This document shows, piece after piece, positions 51,452 through 60,372 of a DNA stretch of 64,000 nt. Below the pieces are notes generated by a model. It was not told the origin of the DNA. It did no database searches and saw nothing but the letters and a program-made list of their open reading frames with translations. This DNA comes from Candidatus Scalindua arabica. Lineage in GTDB: Bacteria > Planctomycetota > Brocadiia > Brocadiales > Scalinduaceae. The stretch spans positions 1-64,000 of the forward strand of contig JAANXD010000076.1 in assembly GCA_018263435.1 (NCBI GenBank). The letters run 5' to 3'. Positions within the stretch are counted from its first letter, which is position 1. Every line of letters begins with the position of its first letter. The translations under genes and the position numbers were made by a program.

Positions 51452-52342
51452 TTATTTGAAGTGTGGACCGGTCAGGGAATTTAGTTTCGCAACAATACCT
51501 TCGAATTGAGCATTATTGGAAAACTCGATTGTAATTTTCCCCTTTCCATTTCTCTCCATAATAGAGACCTTTGTTCCAACAGCCCTTCTTAGTCCGTCTT
51601 CCAGGTCCAGAATTTGTGGCGATTTGATTAATTTAGGGGTCAGTTTAATGCCCATAGGTGATTTTGCAGGATCGGCAATGGTTTTACTGCCAGAAACGAT
51701 TTGTTCTACTTCGCGAACAGAGAGATCTTCGTTTACTATCCTCTCGCTAAGGTTTACCTGTTTTTTTGAGTCTTTTAGGGATAAAAGGGAGCGTGCATGG
51801 CCCATTGAGATTGTTCCACGTGAAACAAAATTCTGGACTTCTTCCGGCAGATCCAGTAAACGGAGTGTATTTGCTATGGTAGACCTGTCCTGACCAACAT
51901 TTTTTGCGATTTGTTCTTGTGTTAAACCGAAATTGTCCTTTAATTCTGAAAAAGCAGTGGCCTTTTCGATTGGGTTCAGGTCTTCTCTCTGTATATTTTC
52001 TACCAATGCAAGCTCTATAGTCTTTAGGCTGTCGGCACTTTTTACGATTGCAGGTAATTCCCTTATTCCTAACTGTTTTGACGCTCTCCAGCGTCTTTCT
52101 CCTGCTATTATTTTATACCCTTTGCTTGTAGGGCGAACTATTATTGGCTGTAAAACCCCATGTTCTCGTATAGAATTTACCAACGATTCCATTTGGGGCG
52201 CTGAAAATTTCTTGCGTGGCTGCGCTTCATTTGGTTGGATATCTGTTATGTTGATTCGCAAGATCTTTTCACTGGATTCGACGCCAATCGCCTCTCCCAG
52301 CAGAGATTCTAAGCCTCGTCCAAGTTTCTCTTTGTTTGCCAT
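51452..52342 (-). CDS. parB: ParB/Spo0J chromosome partition protein
   Basis: 296 residues. The N-terminal CTPase domain has IQPNEAQPRKKFSAPQMESLVNSI, GVLQPIIVRPTSKGYKIIAGERRWRASK and LVENIQREDLNPIEKA. The middle helix-turn-helix (about 130-175; LTQEQIAKNVGQDRSTIANTLRLL) binds parS, and a small C-terminal dimer domain ends the protein. It loads on parS, spreads as a CTP clamp and recruits SMC and ParA. No parA lies upstream; a MITE-like element sits 18 bases before the start codon instead. The coding sequence contains a parS-like site. Confidence 0.93.
   Translation of the reverse strand: MANKEKLGRGLESLLGEAIGVESSEKILRINITDIQPNEAQPRKKFSAPQMESLVNSIREHGVLQPIIVRPTSKGYKIIAGERRWRASKQLGIRELPAIVKSADSLKTIELALVENIQREDLNPIEKATAFSELKDNFGLTQEQIAKNVGQDRSTIANTLRLLDLPEEVQNFVSRGTISMGHARSLLSLKDSKKQVNLSERIVNEDLSVREVEQIVSGSKTIADPAKSPMGIKLTPKLIKSPQILDLEDGLRRAVGTKVSIMERNGKGKITIEFSNNAQFEGIVAKLNSLTGPHFK
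51812..51827. promoter_or_regulatory. parS-like centromere site inside parB
   Basis: TGTTCCACGTGAAACA matches the bacterial parS consensus TGTTTCACGTGAAACA at 15 of 16 positions. It codes for part of the VSRGTIS segment of ParB. parS inside the parB gene is known in other bacteria and usually marks the origin region. Confidence 0.8.
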
Positions 52343-52359
52343 TTGATTATTTAGAAATT

Positions 52360-52519
52360 CTCAGCAGTGTCCGGTTAGGTTTTTGCAGGTACGGTTTTTA
52401 TACCAGATTTGTCGAAAAATACGTGGGGCGAGGCTTTAGCCTTGCGTGTATTGCACGAAAGCAAACCTAAAGGATTGCCCTACGTGTTACACGCAAAAAC
52501 CTAACCGGACACTACTGAG
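52360..52519. mobile_element. 160-bp MITE-like element with near-perfect terminal inverted repeats
   Basis: AGTGTCCGGTTAGGTTTTTGC (52366-52386) is repeated inverted and without error at 52493-52513. The match extends outward with one mismatch (CTCAGC / ACTGAG), giving 27-base ends. The middle has GGGGCGAGGCTTTAGCC and an inner hairpin (CACGTAGG..CCTACGTG type), without any coding sequence. It is the size and shape of a non-autonomous transposon whose transposase is elsewhere. It lies between parB and the divergent ABC permease gene, so both promoters must be in or beside it. Confidence 0.75.
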
Positions 52520-52625
52520 TTTTAATAATTTTTTTTAAAAATTAATTAGGTATTACGTAGCAGATTATGTTTTAATATTCAAGAGAAATATCCAGGAAAC
52601 GATGAAAAAAGTCTAATATTTTATT

Positions 52626-53450
52626 ATGAAGATTCTTGTCCCGTTGGTTATTAACAGTTTTAAGGAAATTATCAGGCAACCGTTCTATTATGTTATTCTA
52701 TTATCAGGTTGTTTGATAATGCTGATGTCATTAACCTTTACATTCTTCGCATTTGGAGAAGAGGGGAAGATGATACGTGATATGGGGATCTCTACTATAA
52801 CTATTAGCGGACTCCTGACAGGGTGCCTCTCTTCCTCTGTCTTGATCGCAAATGAATTTGAGAGACAGACCGTACTGGCCGTGCTTTGTAAGCCAATAGC
52901 AAGGATACATTATATTCTAGGAAAATATTTGGGAATTATCCTGGCGGCTACCGTATTAGTACTTTTTCAGGGCCTAGTTCTGGAAATAGCACTGATAATC
53001 AATAAATATAATAAGATTTCTGGTGGTTTATCCGATGGTTCTGGCCTGATAGATTATGTTTGTTTACTGGGAATTTATTTTTCCTTGTTACAGGTCTTAA
53101 TCCTTACTGCGATATCCCTGGTTTTGTCACTTTATCTTAATACGGCAGCAAATTTAACCATGTGTTTGCTCGTTTTTATTCTTTGTCATACTTTCAGTTC
53201 CATCTTACCATTTTACAGCTATGGACAGGGTGTTGTAAGTGTTGTTGCACCAGTGTGTTACATATTGTTTCCAAACTTTCAAAATCTAAATTTGATGTCT
53301 ATAAGCGGAACAGTTACCGACCCGATATTATTCTGGCAGAAGGGCACAATACTACAATACACAGTATATAATACTTTACACACTGCTATATATTGTATGG
53401 CTATTATGTGGCTGGTGGTTACTCTCTTTAAAAGAAGGGAAATTGCCTGA
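52626..53450 (+). CDS. ABC-2-type transporter permease
   Basis: 274 residues with about six membrane helices. The typical NSFKEIIRQPFYYVILLSG start, a cytoplasmic loop IANEFERQTVLAVLCKPIARIHYILGKYLGII (the EAA-like coupling region of ABC-2 permeases) and a C-terminal helix ending LFKRREIA are visible. It would export a drug, lipid or similar molecule with an ABC ATPase, which is not adjacent. It stands alone, divergent from parB beyond the MITE. Confidence 0.8.
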   Translation: MKILVPLVINSFKEIIRQPFYYVILLSGCLIMLMSLTFTFFAFGEEGKMIRDMGISTITISGLLTGCLSSSVLIANEFERQTVLAVLCKPIARIHYILGKYLGIILAATVLVLFQGLVLEIALIINKYNKISGGLSDGSGLIDYVCLLGIYFSLLQVLILTAISLVLSLYLNTAANLTMCLLVFILCHTFSSILPFYSYGQGVVSVVAPVCYILFPNFQNLNLMSISGTVTDPILFWQKGTILQYTVYNTLHTAIYCMAIMWLVVTLFKRREIA

Positions 53451-53677
53451 TAAGTTATTTTTCCGGGAATATTTGTTCGTTAGTGTCTTAATTTGAAATA
53501 TCATTGGAACATGATTTGCGTTTGTAAATAATATGCTGCATATAACAGTTTTGTTAGTAAATGCACCATAATGTAACAAAATGGCATATTTTTGTTGACA
53601 AGCAGGGGGCTTTTATGCACTATATTACAACTTTCTACATTATTTTGTAGATGTTTTCTTTCCATCGCCAATAATAT

Positions 53678-53941
53678 ATGGCAACGTCTCTTCCTGGTGA
53701 ACAGCAACTTAATGCATTTAATAGGTTTTGCGAGCTTTTAATTGAAGGGGCAGAAAAGCACGGTATTGTTGCAGTTTTTGTTTTTCTAGTTTTTAGTTTC
53801 CTTGTCATTCTTGTAGCATATTTATTAAGAAATACTCTTAAAACAAAAGATAAAGAAATAGAAAGATTAGTTAAAGAAAGAAATAGGCTTCAAGATACGA
53901 TTTTAAAAAAACGTATAAGTACAAAGCAATCCAAAAAGTAA
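53678..53941 (+). CDS. Small membrane protein with coiled-coil tail, first of a pair
   Basis: 87 residues: a soluble helix (about 1-27), one membrane helix (GIVAVFVFLVFSFLVILVAYLL, about 29-50) and a charged coiled coil ending in KRISTKQSKK. The layout resembles phage holin-like or small structural membrane proteins but matches no family I know. One base separates its stop from the next gene, so the two form a translational unit. The ATG at 53678 has no strong ribosome site. Confidence 0.5.
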   Translation: MATSLPGEQQLNAFNRFCELLIEGAEKHGIVAVFVFLVFSFLVILVAYLLRNTLKTKDKEIERLVKERNRLQDTILKKRISTKQSKK

Positions 53942-53942
53942 A

Positions 53943-54521
53943 ATGGTATCCGAATTACTAATTATAATCTTTATAGCATCTCCGCTTTTTGCACTTCTGA
54001 TATATCTTTTGAAGGTTAACAATAAAGTTAAGCTTGACAGCAACCGCTATATGTTCTTTAAGGTGCGTGATGACTTGATTATGCTTGTAGCGGAAGGGTA
54101 TCTAAAGGAAAATGAATTCCTTTTTCAAACATATTATGGAATGACTAATCGTATCATAAATAATACCCATCATTTTACATTTAAAAGTATAGTTCAAAGT
54201 TTAACTAAAATTGATGAAATAATGGAAAAAGATAGCGATTTTGATAGAATGGAAAAAGAATTAAAGGAAAAAGACCAAGAAGTCAAAAAAGTAATATTAG
54301 GGTTTTATGAAACTTTTTTAATAGTACTTTATAGAAATAGTTTTATTATTAGATTTACGGCAAAATGTATTTTCCCATTTGTTGCTACTATTGTGTTGTT
54401 AAACCGTATTGCTAATGTTATAAGCAATAATTTTCATAACCGCTACATTGAAGGTACTAAGATTGCTTGGAGGTCTAGAAATAATATGAATCACATAATG
54501 ACCTTAAGTCCTTCCTCTTAA
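53943..54521 (+). CDS. Membrane protein of unknown function, second of a pair
   Basis: 192 residues. Helices at about 3-22 (LLIIIFIASPLFALLIYLL) and about 140-162 (FTAKCIFPFVATIVLLNRIANV) flank a 115-residue soluble region with a charged helical stretch MEKELKEKDQEVKKVILGF. That is an N-in, C-in or N-out, C-out hairpin with a domain between. I do not recognise it. It is coupled to the gene just upstream and the two are followed by the htpG promoter region. Confidence 0.5.
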   Translation: MVSELLIIIFIASPLFALLIYLLKVNNKVKLDSNRYMFFKVRDDLIMLVAEGYLKENEFLFQTYYGMTNRIINNTHHFTFKSIVQSLTKIDEIMEKDSDFDRMEKELKEKDQEVKKVILGFYETFLIVLYRNSFIIRFTAKCIFPFVATIVLLNRIANVISNNFHNRYIEGTKIAWRSRNNMNHIMTLSPSS

Positions 54522-54634
54522 TAAAGTTCTTGTGCTTCCTTTATACTATAATATTTTCCTCCTCAACACCTATTAATTCCGCTTCAATCAATTTTTTCAC
54601 TTCAAATTAGGGCAATGCCATTTGTTCGCATTAA

Positions 54635-54663
54635 TTGACATTTATTTAGTATTTGTTTAAATA
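54635..54663 (+). promoter_or_regulatory. Candidate sigma-70 promoter of htpG
   Basis: A perfect TTGACA (54635-54640), 17 bases and TAAATA (54658-54663), 60 bases before the ATG. No heat-shock operator (CIRCE) or sigma-32-type box is visible. Confidence 0.5.
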
Positions 54664-54722
54664 TAGGATTGGTTTTTTATTTTCATTAAACAATTAAGTC
54701 CAGTACAGGAAGGTGAATCATA

Positions 54723-56633
54723 ATGACAGTAGAAAAAATGGAATTCAAGACGGAAATCAAGCAGGTTCTCGATTTAATGGTACACTCTCTTTATTCCCAT
54801 AAAGAGATTTTCCTAAGAGAGGTTATTTCCAATGCCTCTGATGCTATTGACAAGGCGCATTACGAATCTTTAACAAACAAAGAAATTCTTGAAGAGGAAA
54901 AAGATTGGAAGATTAAGATTACAGCAGACAAGGACGCCGGTGTATTGACAATCAGTGATAACGGAATCGGATTGACTAAAGATGAAGCAATTAAAGAACT
55001 CGGAACGATTGCTCATTCCGGTACAAAGGAATTTATTGCGGCTTTGCAGAGCAAGGAGGTAAAAGACAATCCCGAACTGATTGGTCAATTTGGAGTCGGA
55101 TTTTATTCAACATTTATGGTTGCAGACAAGGTTACTGTGCTTTCAAGAAAGGCAGGGGCGGGCGATAAAAAAGGCGTTAAGTGGGAGTCCGACACAGACG
55201 GTTCCTTCACCGTTGAAGATGTGGAAAAAGAGAAAAAAGGTACTGACATAATCCTGCATCTCAAGGAAGATGAAAAGAAATATCTCGATGAGTGGGAGAT
55301 AAAGGGTACCGTCAAAAAGTATTCTGATTTTATCGAGCATCCTGTCGTAATGGATATTGAACGGGAGCAGGAAAGTAAACTAGATAAAACTCAGAAGGTC
55401 AAGGTCAAGGAAGAAGAGACCCTGAATTCAAGAAAGGCTATCTGGCTTAAGAATAAATCGGACATAACCGAAACTGAGTATAATGAATTTTACAAACACG
55501 TTTCTCATGATTACACAGAGCCGGCAAAGGTGGTTCACTACAGGGCAGAGGGAGCTTCGGAGTTTACATCCCTTCTTTACATTCCCTCAATGAGGCCTGC
55601 CGATATTTACTATAAAGAGTACAAGATCGGACCGACTCTTTATGTTAAAAGGGTAAAAATAATTGATCATTGCGAAGCGCTAATACCGCCCTACCTGCGG
55701 TTTGTAAAGGGAGTGGTGGACTCTTCAGATTTACCATTAAATGTTTCGAGAGAGATACTTCAGAACAACAAGCAGGTTGAAGTTATAAAGAACAGTATCA
55801 CAAAAAAAGTGCTTGGTACTTTAAGTGATATGATGAAGAAAGAGTTTGATAAGTACGTTAGTTTTTATAATGAATTTGGCAGGGTCTTGAAAGAAGGTGT
55901 CCATATGGATTTTGATAGAAGGGAAACTATTGGAGAACTTCTTATTTTTCCTTCCACAAAAACAGAAAAAGATAAATACCGAACCATTCCGGAATACGTT
56001 GACAATATGAAGGAAGGGCAGGAAGATATATATTATATCACGGGTACATCACTGGATGAAGCATTGAAATCACCATACCTTGAAGCATTTAAAGAAAAGG
56101 ATTATGAAGTCCTGATTATGCTGGAAGATATTGATGATGTTGTCATGAGCAGTTTTGAGTACAAGGGGAAGAAGTTTAAATCTGCCATTAAGGGTGATGT
56201 CACTCTGGACAAATCTGAGAAGGATGAAAAGGAGAAGGCAGGGAAAAAATACAGAAAACTCCTGGATCTCATAAATGACCGTCTTGATGACGTAAAAGAA
56301 GTCAGACTTTCGGGGAGACTGAAAGACTCTGTATGCTGTCTTGTTGGTGATGAGGGAGAGATGGACCCACAGATGGAAAAGCTCTTGAAGTCAATGGGTC
56401 AGGACGTACCTGAAAGGAAAAGAATTCTCGAAATCAATCCATCGCATCCGATCTTTGAAGCCATGAACAGGATATTTGAAGAAGACAGAAAGAGCAAGGT
56501 ACTGGAAGATTATACAGATCTCCTTTATGACCAGGCACTTTTACTGGAGGGTTCCAAGCCAAAAGATTCTGCCGCCTTTGCAAAGGCGATTTCAAGACTG
56601 ATGGTAGAAAACGTTCAGCATGTAAAGGTCTGA
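54723..56633 (+). CDS. htpG: Chaperone HtpG (Hsp90)
   Basis: 636 residues, full length. The GHKL ATP site has REVISNASDAIDKAHYESL, ISDNGIGLTKDEA and GQFGVGFYSTFMV. The middle domain has the catalytic Arg in PLNVSREILQNN, and the C-terminal dimerisation domain runs to HVKV. It refolds or holds client proteins with ATP. AGGAAGGTGA precedes the ATG. It is followed by a membrane J-protein gene on the opposite strand. Confidence 0.96.
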   Translation: MTVEKMEFKTEIKQVLDLMVHSLYSHKEIFLREVISNASDAIDKAHYESLTNKEILEEEKDWKIKITADKDAGVLTISDNGIGLTKDEAIKELGTIAHSGTKEFIAALQSKEVKDNPELIGQFGVGFYSTFMVADKVTVLSRKAGAGDKKGVKWESDTDGSFTVEDVEKEKKGTDIILHLKEDEKKYLDEWEIKGTVKKYSDFIEHPVVMDIEREQESKLDKTQKVKVKEEETLNSRKAIWLKNKSDITETEYNEFYKHVSHDYTEPAKVVHYRAEGASEFTSLLYIPSMRPADIYYKEYKIGPTLYVKRVKIIDHCEALIPPYLRFVKGVVDSSDLPLNVSREILQNNKQVEVIKNSITKKVLGTLSDMMKKEFDKYVSFYNEFGRVLKEGVHMDFDRRETIGELLIFPSTKTEKDKYRTIPEYVDNMKEGQEDIYYITGTSLDEALKSPYLEAFKEKDYEVLIMLEDIDDVVMSSFEYKGKKFKSAIKGDVTLDKSEKDEKEKAGKKYRKLLDLINDRLDDVKEVRLSGRLKDSVCCLVGDEGEMDPQMEKLLKSMGQDVPERKRILEINPSHPIFEAMNRIFEEDRKSKVLEDYTDLLYDQALLLEGSKPKDSAAFAKAISRLMVENVQHVKV

Positions 56634-56717
56634 ACATTCAGGGGTTATGTAAAATTTGGGTAAGATTGAGCATGTAGTGGATGGCGTTTGTAGATTTTTT
56701 TGTTCCGGATGCGGCAA

Positions 56718-57134
56718 TCAACCTTTTTTATATCTTTTAATAATATTGAAGGCCTTATTGATTTCAAGTGTAAGCTCTTTGGCTTTTTTCTGAAGTTCTT
56801 CGCTCAGGTGTGAAACCTTGTCCGGGTGGGACTTGGCCATTCTCTCCTTGTAAGCACTTTGCACCTTTCTCCATGGGGCATCAGGGCTGACATGCAACAC
56901 TCTGTGTGCCTCATTAAGACCCATCTGGCCATCAGGTTCACTCTTTATATTTGATTGTGGCCGGCTTTTTGAATAATAATTTCTCGGACGCTTTTGTCCT
57001 TTAAACTTTTGCCATATATAAAATAAAAGCCCGGAAGCGATAAGGTCGTCAAAAATAAGTGGATGTAAATCCAGTGGGCTTACGATATATATGATTAAAA
57101 TTATTATTAATATATAATATTTATATTTTGTCAT
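56718..57134 (-). CDS. Membrane-anchored J-domain protein with DUF1232-like segment
   Basis: 138 residues from the ATG at 57134; the frame opens further upstream to 57191 into the previous gene. A membrane or DUF1232-like hairpin (YYILIIILIIYIVSPLDLHP, then FDDLIASGLLFYIWQ) is followed by a linker and a C-terminal J domain (NEAHRVLHVSPDAPWRKVQSAYKERMAKSHPDKVSHL) with the essential HPD. J proteins stimulate DnaK, so this one probably recruits Hsp70 at the membrane. It is encoded beside htpG but in the opposite direction, behind the unknown gene at 57151. Confidence 0.75.
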   Translation of the reverse strand: MTKYKYYILIIILIIYIVSPLDLHPLIFDDLIASGLLFYIWQKFKGQKRPRNYYSKSRPQSNIKSEPDGQMGLNEAHRVLHVSPDAPWRKVQSAYKERMAKSHPDKVSHLSEELQKKAKELTLEINKAFNIIKRYKKG

Positions 57135-57150
57135 TGAATCTTTACATTTA

Positions 57151-57654
57151 CTACTTAATTTCCAGGTTGAAATATTTTTGAATAAGGCCATCTAAAAACT
57201 TGTTATAACCTGAACTCCGAGAGGATTTCTCATCGCAATACAATAAAGTATTATTGCCGGAATCCAGGATAATTGGTATTTCCAGGAAACCAAGTTGTTT
57301 TTTAAGTCTTACTTTGACCCATTGTCGAGCATCATCGTCTATTGACGAAGAGATCAGAAGAGGAAAACTCGCAGTAACACAATGCATCTGTTTTGGAAAG
57401 ACATTATTGTTTTTTATTGAGTAACTCAGTGTGATCCTGGAGAACGCTTCGATAAACTCCTTTGTTACTCTATCTGCAACACCCATAATTACGAAAATGT
57501 TTACCTGTGTCGTCTTGAACCAGGAAATTTTAAACTGTTGACCTGAGGCCACAATAGAGTCAAATTGATCAAATTTTTCATCTTTAAATTTGAAATCATC
57601 CTGTTTCAGCTTTTCACGAATGGCAGAAATGTATCTGTTTCTAATCAAGCCCAT
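57151..57654 (-). CDS. Unknown soluble protein upstream of the J-protein gene
   Basis: 167 residues. No signal peptide or membrane helix. Strands and helices alternate: FKISWFKTTQVNIFVIMGVAD, then FIEAFSRITLSYSIKNN, CVTASFPLLISSS and VRLKKQLGFLEIPIILDSGNNTLLYCDEK near the end. The pattern resembles small beta-rich domains that pack with a partner, but I know no family. It is 16 bases upstream of the most likely J-protein start, so the two are probably co-expressed. Confidence 0.5.
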   Translation of the reverse strand: MGLIRNRYISAIREKLKQDDFKFKDEKFDQFDSIVASGQQFKISWFKTTQVNIFVIMGVADRVTKEFIEAFSRITLSYSIKNNNVFPKQMHCVTASFPLLISSSIDDDARQWVKVRLKKQLGFLEIPIILDSGNNTLLYCDEKSSRSSGYNKFLDGLIQKYFNLEIK

Positions 57655-58180
57655 AGTTTATTTCCTTTCGATAAAAGCATATCTTATTTTTCATTCAAAT
57701 CAAGATTTGTTTTTTGCAGCCTGATTCTTCAAAAAAACCTTCAAAGGTATTGAGCAATTCTTTTTTATTCATGTTTTTATGTTTGTCTGTAAGAAGAGAG
57801 GAAAGTTGTTTTTTCATATTTCTTAAAATAAATTCTTTCAATGAAATTTTCTACAATTGATGCTTTCATTATTTTTATTTGATGGGGAGGGAGTATGCTG
57901 AAGGCACGGTAATACTCAATAAAATGATCCAGGATTATATGAAATATATCCTTTAAGAGTAAATAATAAACTATAAATAAATTATATATTTTCCCTTGCG
58001 TTCAGAAGTAATGTTTGTTACTATTTTGTGATATTCAGTATCAGTAATCTTTCTGTTGTATTGTAAATGACACAGACACACATGTTATATATTTAATAAT
58101 AGTAAGGCGACAGGTGTAATAACCTTGTTGCCTTTTTTTATAGTATTACCTATTTTTTATATGAGGGGGTGATTTTCAGT
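57655..58180. other. Intergenic region before the cold-shock gene
   Basis: About 500 bases without a recognised gene. TTGTAA (58061-58066), 18 bases and TTATAT (58085-58090) could be the cold-shock promoter, giving a leader of about 85 bases. Leaders of csp mRNAs often control translation by temperature. The rest is A+T-rich with no clear signal. Confidence 0.35.
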
Positions 58181-58381
58181 ATGCCGAGTGGAACGGTCAA
58201 GTGGTTTAACGACAAGAAGGGCTTTGGCTTTATTTCTCAGGATGAAGGGGACGATGTCTTTGTGCATCATACCTCTATCCAGGGTGAGGGTTTTAAAACT
58301 CTTGCGGAAGGGGAAAAAGTAGAGTTTGAACTTGTTGAAGACCAAAAGGGCTTTAAGGCCTCGAATGTTGTCAAATTATAA
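58181..58381 (+). CDS. Cold-shock protein (CspA family)
   Basis: 66 residues from the ATG at 58181 ([11 protein letters not shown]); the frame opens at a GTG four codons earlier, inside the GAGGGGGTG ribosome site. RNP1 (KGFGFI) and RNP2 (DVFVHH) are present, along with the full five-strand OB fold. It binds single-stranded RNA or DNA and melts RNA structure in cold or stress. It is a single gene with its own terminator. Confidence 0.93.
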   Translation: MPSGTVKWFNDKKGFGFISQDEGDDVFVHHTSIQGEGFKTLAEGEKVEFELVEDQKGFKASNVVKL

Positions 58382-58487
58382 ATATATATTATAAAGTACG
58401 CTTATATATTTTACGGTAGAAGTTGTCGAGAGATGGTTGCATATAAAAATATAGGGTAATTGTAAGATATTATTATAATGAAGACGT

Positions 58488-58531
58488 AAAAGCCTCCAAT
58501 ATCATTTTATAGATATTGGAGGCTTTTTTTA
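58488..58531 (+). terminator. Rho-independent terminator after the cold-shock gene
   Basis: AAAGCCTCCAATATC pairs perfectly with GATATTGGAGGCTTT around an 8-base loop and is followed by TTTTAT. It lies 107 bases after the csp stop, and its other side also meets the end of the radical SAM gene (58538), so it probably works on both strands. Confidence 0.85.
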
Positions 58532-58537
58532 TATCCT

Positions 58538-60298
58538 TTACTTTTGCTGGTGCTTGAATTGAAGTAGCGGAAGTTTATTGGTTCCATAACGGGCTACATA
58601 CAGGAAGACATATTCCCGAATATAAATCCTTAAATCCCATCCCTCATAATGGCTTTGTTCGAATTCTGCAAGTACCCGCTCAGCATCCTCAATACCAAGT
58701 CCCTCCTTAACGGTAAAATAATAATCGAGAGCCAAATCCCATTCAGGATTTCTGTTGTAAGTTACACCAAACTTTCTGGCATTTTTCAGGACAGGGGAAT
58801 ATTTACTAAGGTCGAAAGTTCCGAAACCGATGGAATGCACGTGTTCTTTATTGTCTTCTAAAAATTGTACAGTAATCTTCGCATCTTCAAATGTTTCACC
58901 CGGAAAACCGAAAAACCCCATCACATGGTTCCATACACCATGCCTGGATGAAGCCTCCAGGCTTCGCTGAATTACTTCTGTAGTAGTTGCTTTACCCATC
59001 AATTTCAGGACCCGTTCACTCCCGGATTCAAATCCCATATGCAGGAATTTACACCCGGACTTTTCGGCATCCTCCCACACCTTATCGTCCAGTAAACTCT
59101 CTTCAAACCGCAAATGTGTTGACCATGCAATCTGCAAGTCAGCCTCAATTAATCTGTGGGTCAATTTTTTGAACAACGCCGGTGGATAGGATTCATCAGG
59201 GAAATGAAAATGGGAAACCTGATACTTATCCCTCAGGTGTCGAATCTCCTCAATAATCTGACTAATATTTTTGGCCCTATACCCGGCGGTATAACCTTCG
59301 CCATGATCACAAAACTCACACCTTCCCCAATAACACCCACGGGTGGAAAGGTAAGGAAGAATTCTATCGGGAACAAAATATTTTTCAAGAGGGAGGCCAT
59401 CAAAATCAGGTGGAGGCAAAGTTGACACATCTTCCGCGGAAGTAATCGTAGATGTATGAATTCCGTTAGAATCTCTGAATATGAGATTGGGAATCGTGGA
59501 AAAGTCCCGGTCAGTACCTATGGCATTTACCAACTGTAAAAATGCCGTTTCCCCCTCATACATTATGGCTGTATCAAAAAGAGAAAACAGGTTGCGGGCT
59601 TGTGGTAGTACATCACGAAGTCGAGTTACCGTATTTCCGCCTATGGTAATATGAATACCCGGAAACTGTTCTTTTATCATAGCGCAGAAGGTTATAGAGG
59701 AAAAGAGCTGCTGCTTCAAGACAATGGAGATTCCGATAACGTCAGGATCTTCTGCCTCAATAGCAGGTTTAAGTATGTGATTGAACACATCCCGGTACAC
59801 ATTTACCCGGGAATCTTCGACAGCTTCAAGAATTTCTGAAGAGATAAACAGTTTATAATTTAAGTCGGTTTCCATAGGAGGCATGCAGATTTTTGCAGGG
59901 GCGTAAGCAAGAGATATGGTATCGGTCACTTCACGAAAAACATTCATGGCCCATTCCAGTTTGTCCACATCATAGAATTCCTGTGACCGTACAATAGTCC
60001 TGGCAGACTCTGCTTTTTCGGTAAGTTCGGTAATATTGAAATGGGTGTGTTGGCGCGGAATCCTTCCAAGTATCGGGTTAAGACCCTCCTCGCTGAAGAA
60101 CCAGTCATACATTTCAAGGTTCATGTCCTTCTGGATAACACGATGTCCGGATCCCCTTAAAAAAGCAGTCAGAGTTGGCAGACTCAAATAAGGTTCGGAT
60201 GGATACCAGTCAGGAGGAAATATCAGCATTACCTTCTTTGACTGACCTGATTGTTGGGGATAGGGGTGCTTTTGTGGTTGGGCTTTTTGTGGGAACAT
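58538..60298 (-). CDS. B12-binding-domain radical SAM protein
   Basis: 586 residues. The first third is a B12-binding domain type (VMLIFPPDWYPSEPYLSLPTLTAFLRGSGH, DPDVIGISIVLKQQLFSSI, IHITIGGNTV). The radical SAM core follows with RGCYWGRCEFCDHG: a CX4CX2C spacing instead of the normal CX3CX2C. The elongated WG loop is seen in a branch of COG1032. GFESGSERVLKLMGKA and FFGFPGETFEDAK are the usual later motifs. Such enzymes often methylate or rearrange lipids or natural products; the substrate here is unknown. It is a single gene, with no biosynthetic cluster around it. Confidence 0.82.
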   Translation of the reverse strand: MFPQKAQPQKHPYPQQSGQSKKVMLIFPPDWYPSEPYLSLPTLTAFLRGSGHRVIQKDMNLEMYDWFFSEEGLNPILGRIPRQHTHFNITELTEKAESARTIVRSQEFYDVDKLEWAMNVFREVTDTISLAYAPAKICMPPMETDLNYKLFISSEILEAVEDSRVNVYRDVFNHILKPAIEAEDPDVIGISIVLKQQLFSSITFCAMIKEQFPGIHITIGGNTVTRLRDVLPQARNLFSLFDTAIMYEGETAFLQLVNAIGTDRDFSTIPNLIFRDSNGIHTSTITSAEDVSTLPPPDFDGLPLEKYFVPDRILPYLSTRGCYWGRCEFCDHGEGYTAGYRAKNISQIIEEIRHLRDKYQVSHFHFPDESYPPALFKKLTHRLIEADLQIAWSTHLRFEESLLDDKVWEDAEKSGCKFLHMGFESGSERVLKLMGKATTTEVIQRSLEASSRHGVWNHVMGFFGFPGETFEDAKITVQFLEDNKEHVHSIGFGTFDLSKYSPVLKNARKFGVTYNRNPEWDLALDYYFTVKEGLGIEDAERVLAEFEQSHYEGWDLRIYIREYVFLYVARYGTNKLPLLQFKHQQK

Positions 60299-60372
60299 TT
60301 TTGAGACTATAAAGCCGGGATAATCTTATATTATGTACATGAATCCGGCTACACACATTAAACGCAGACATT

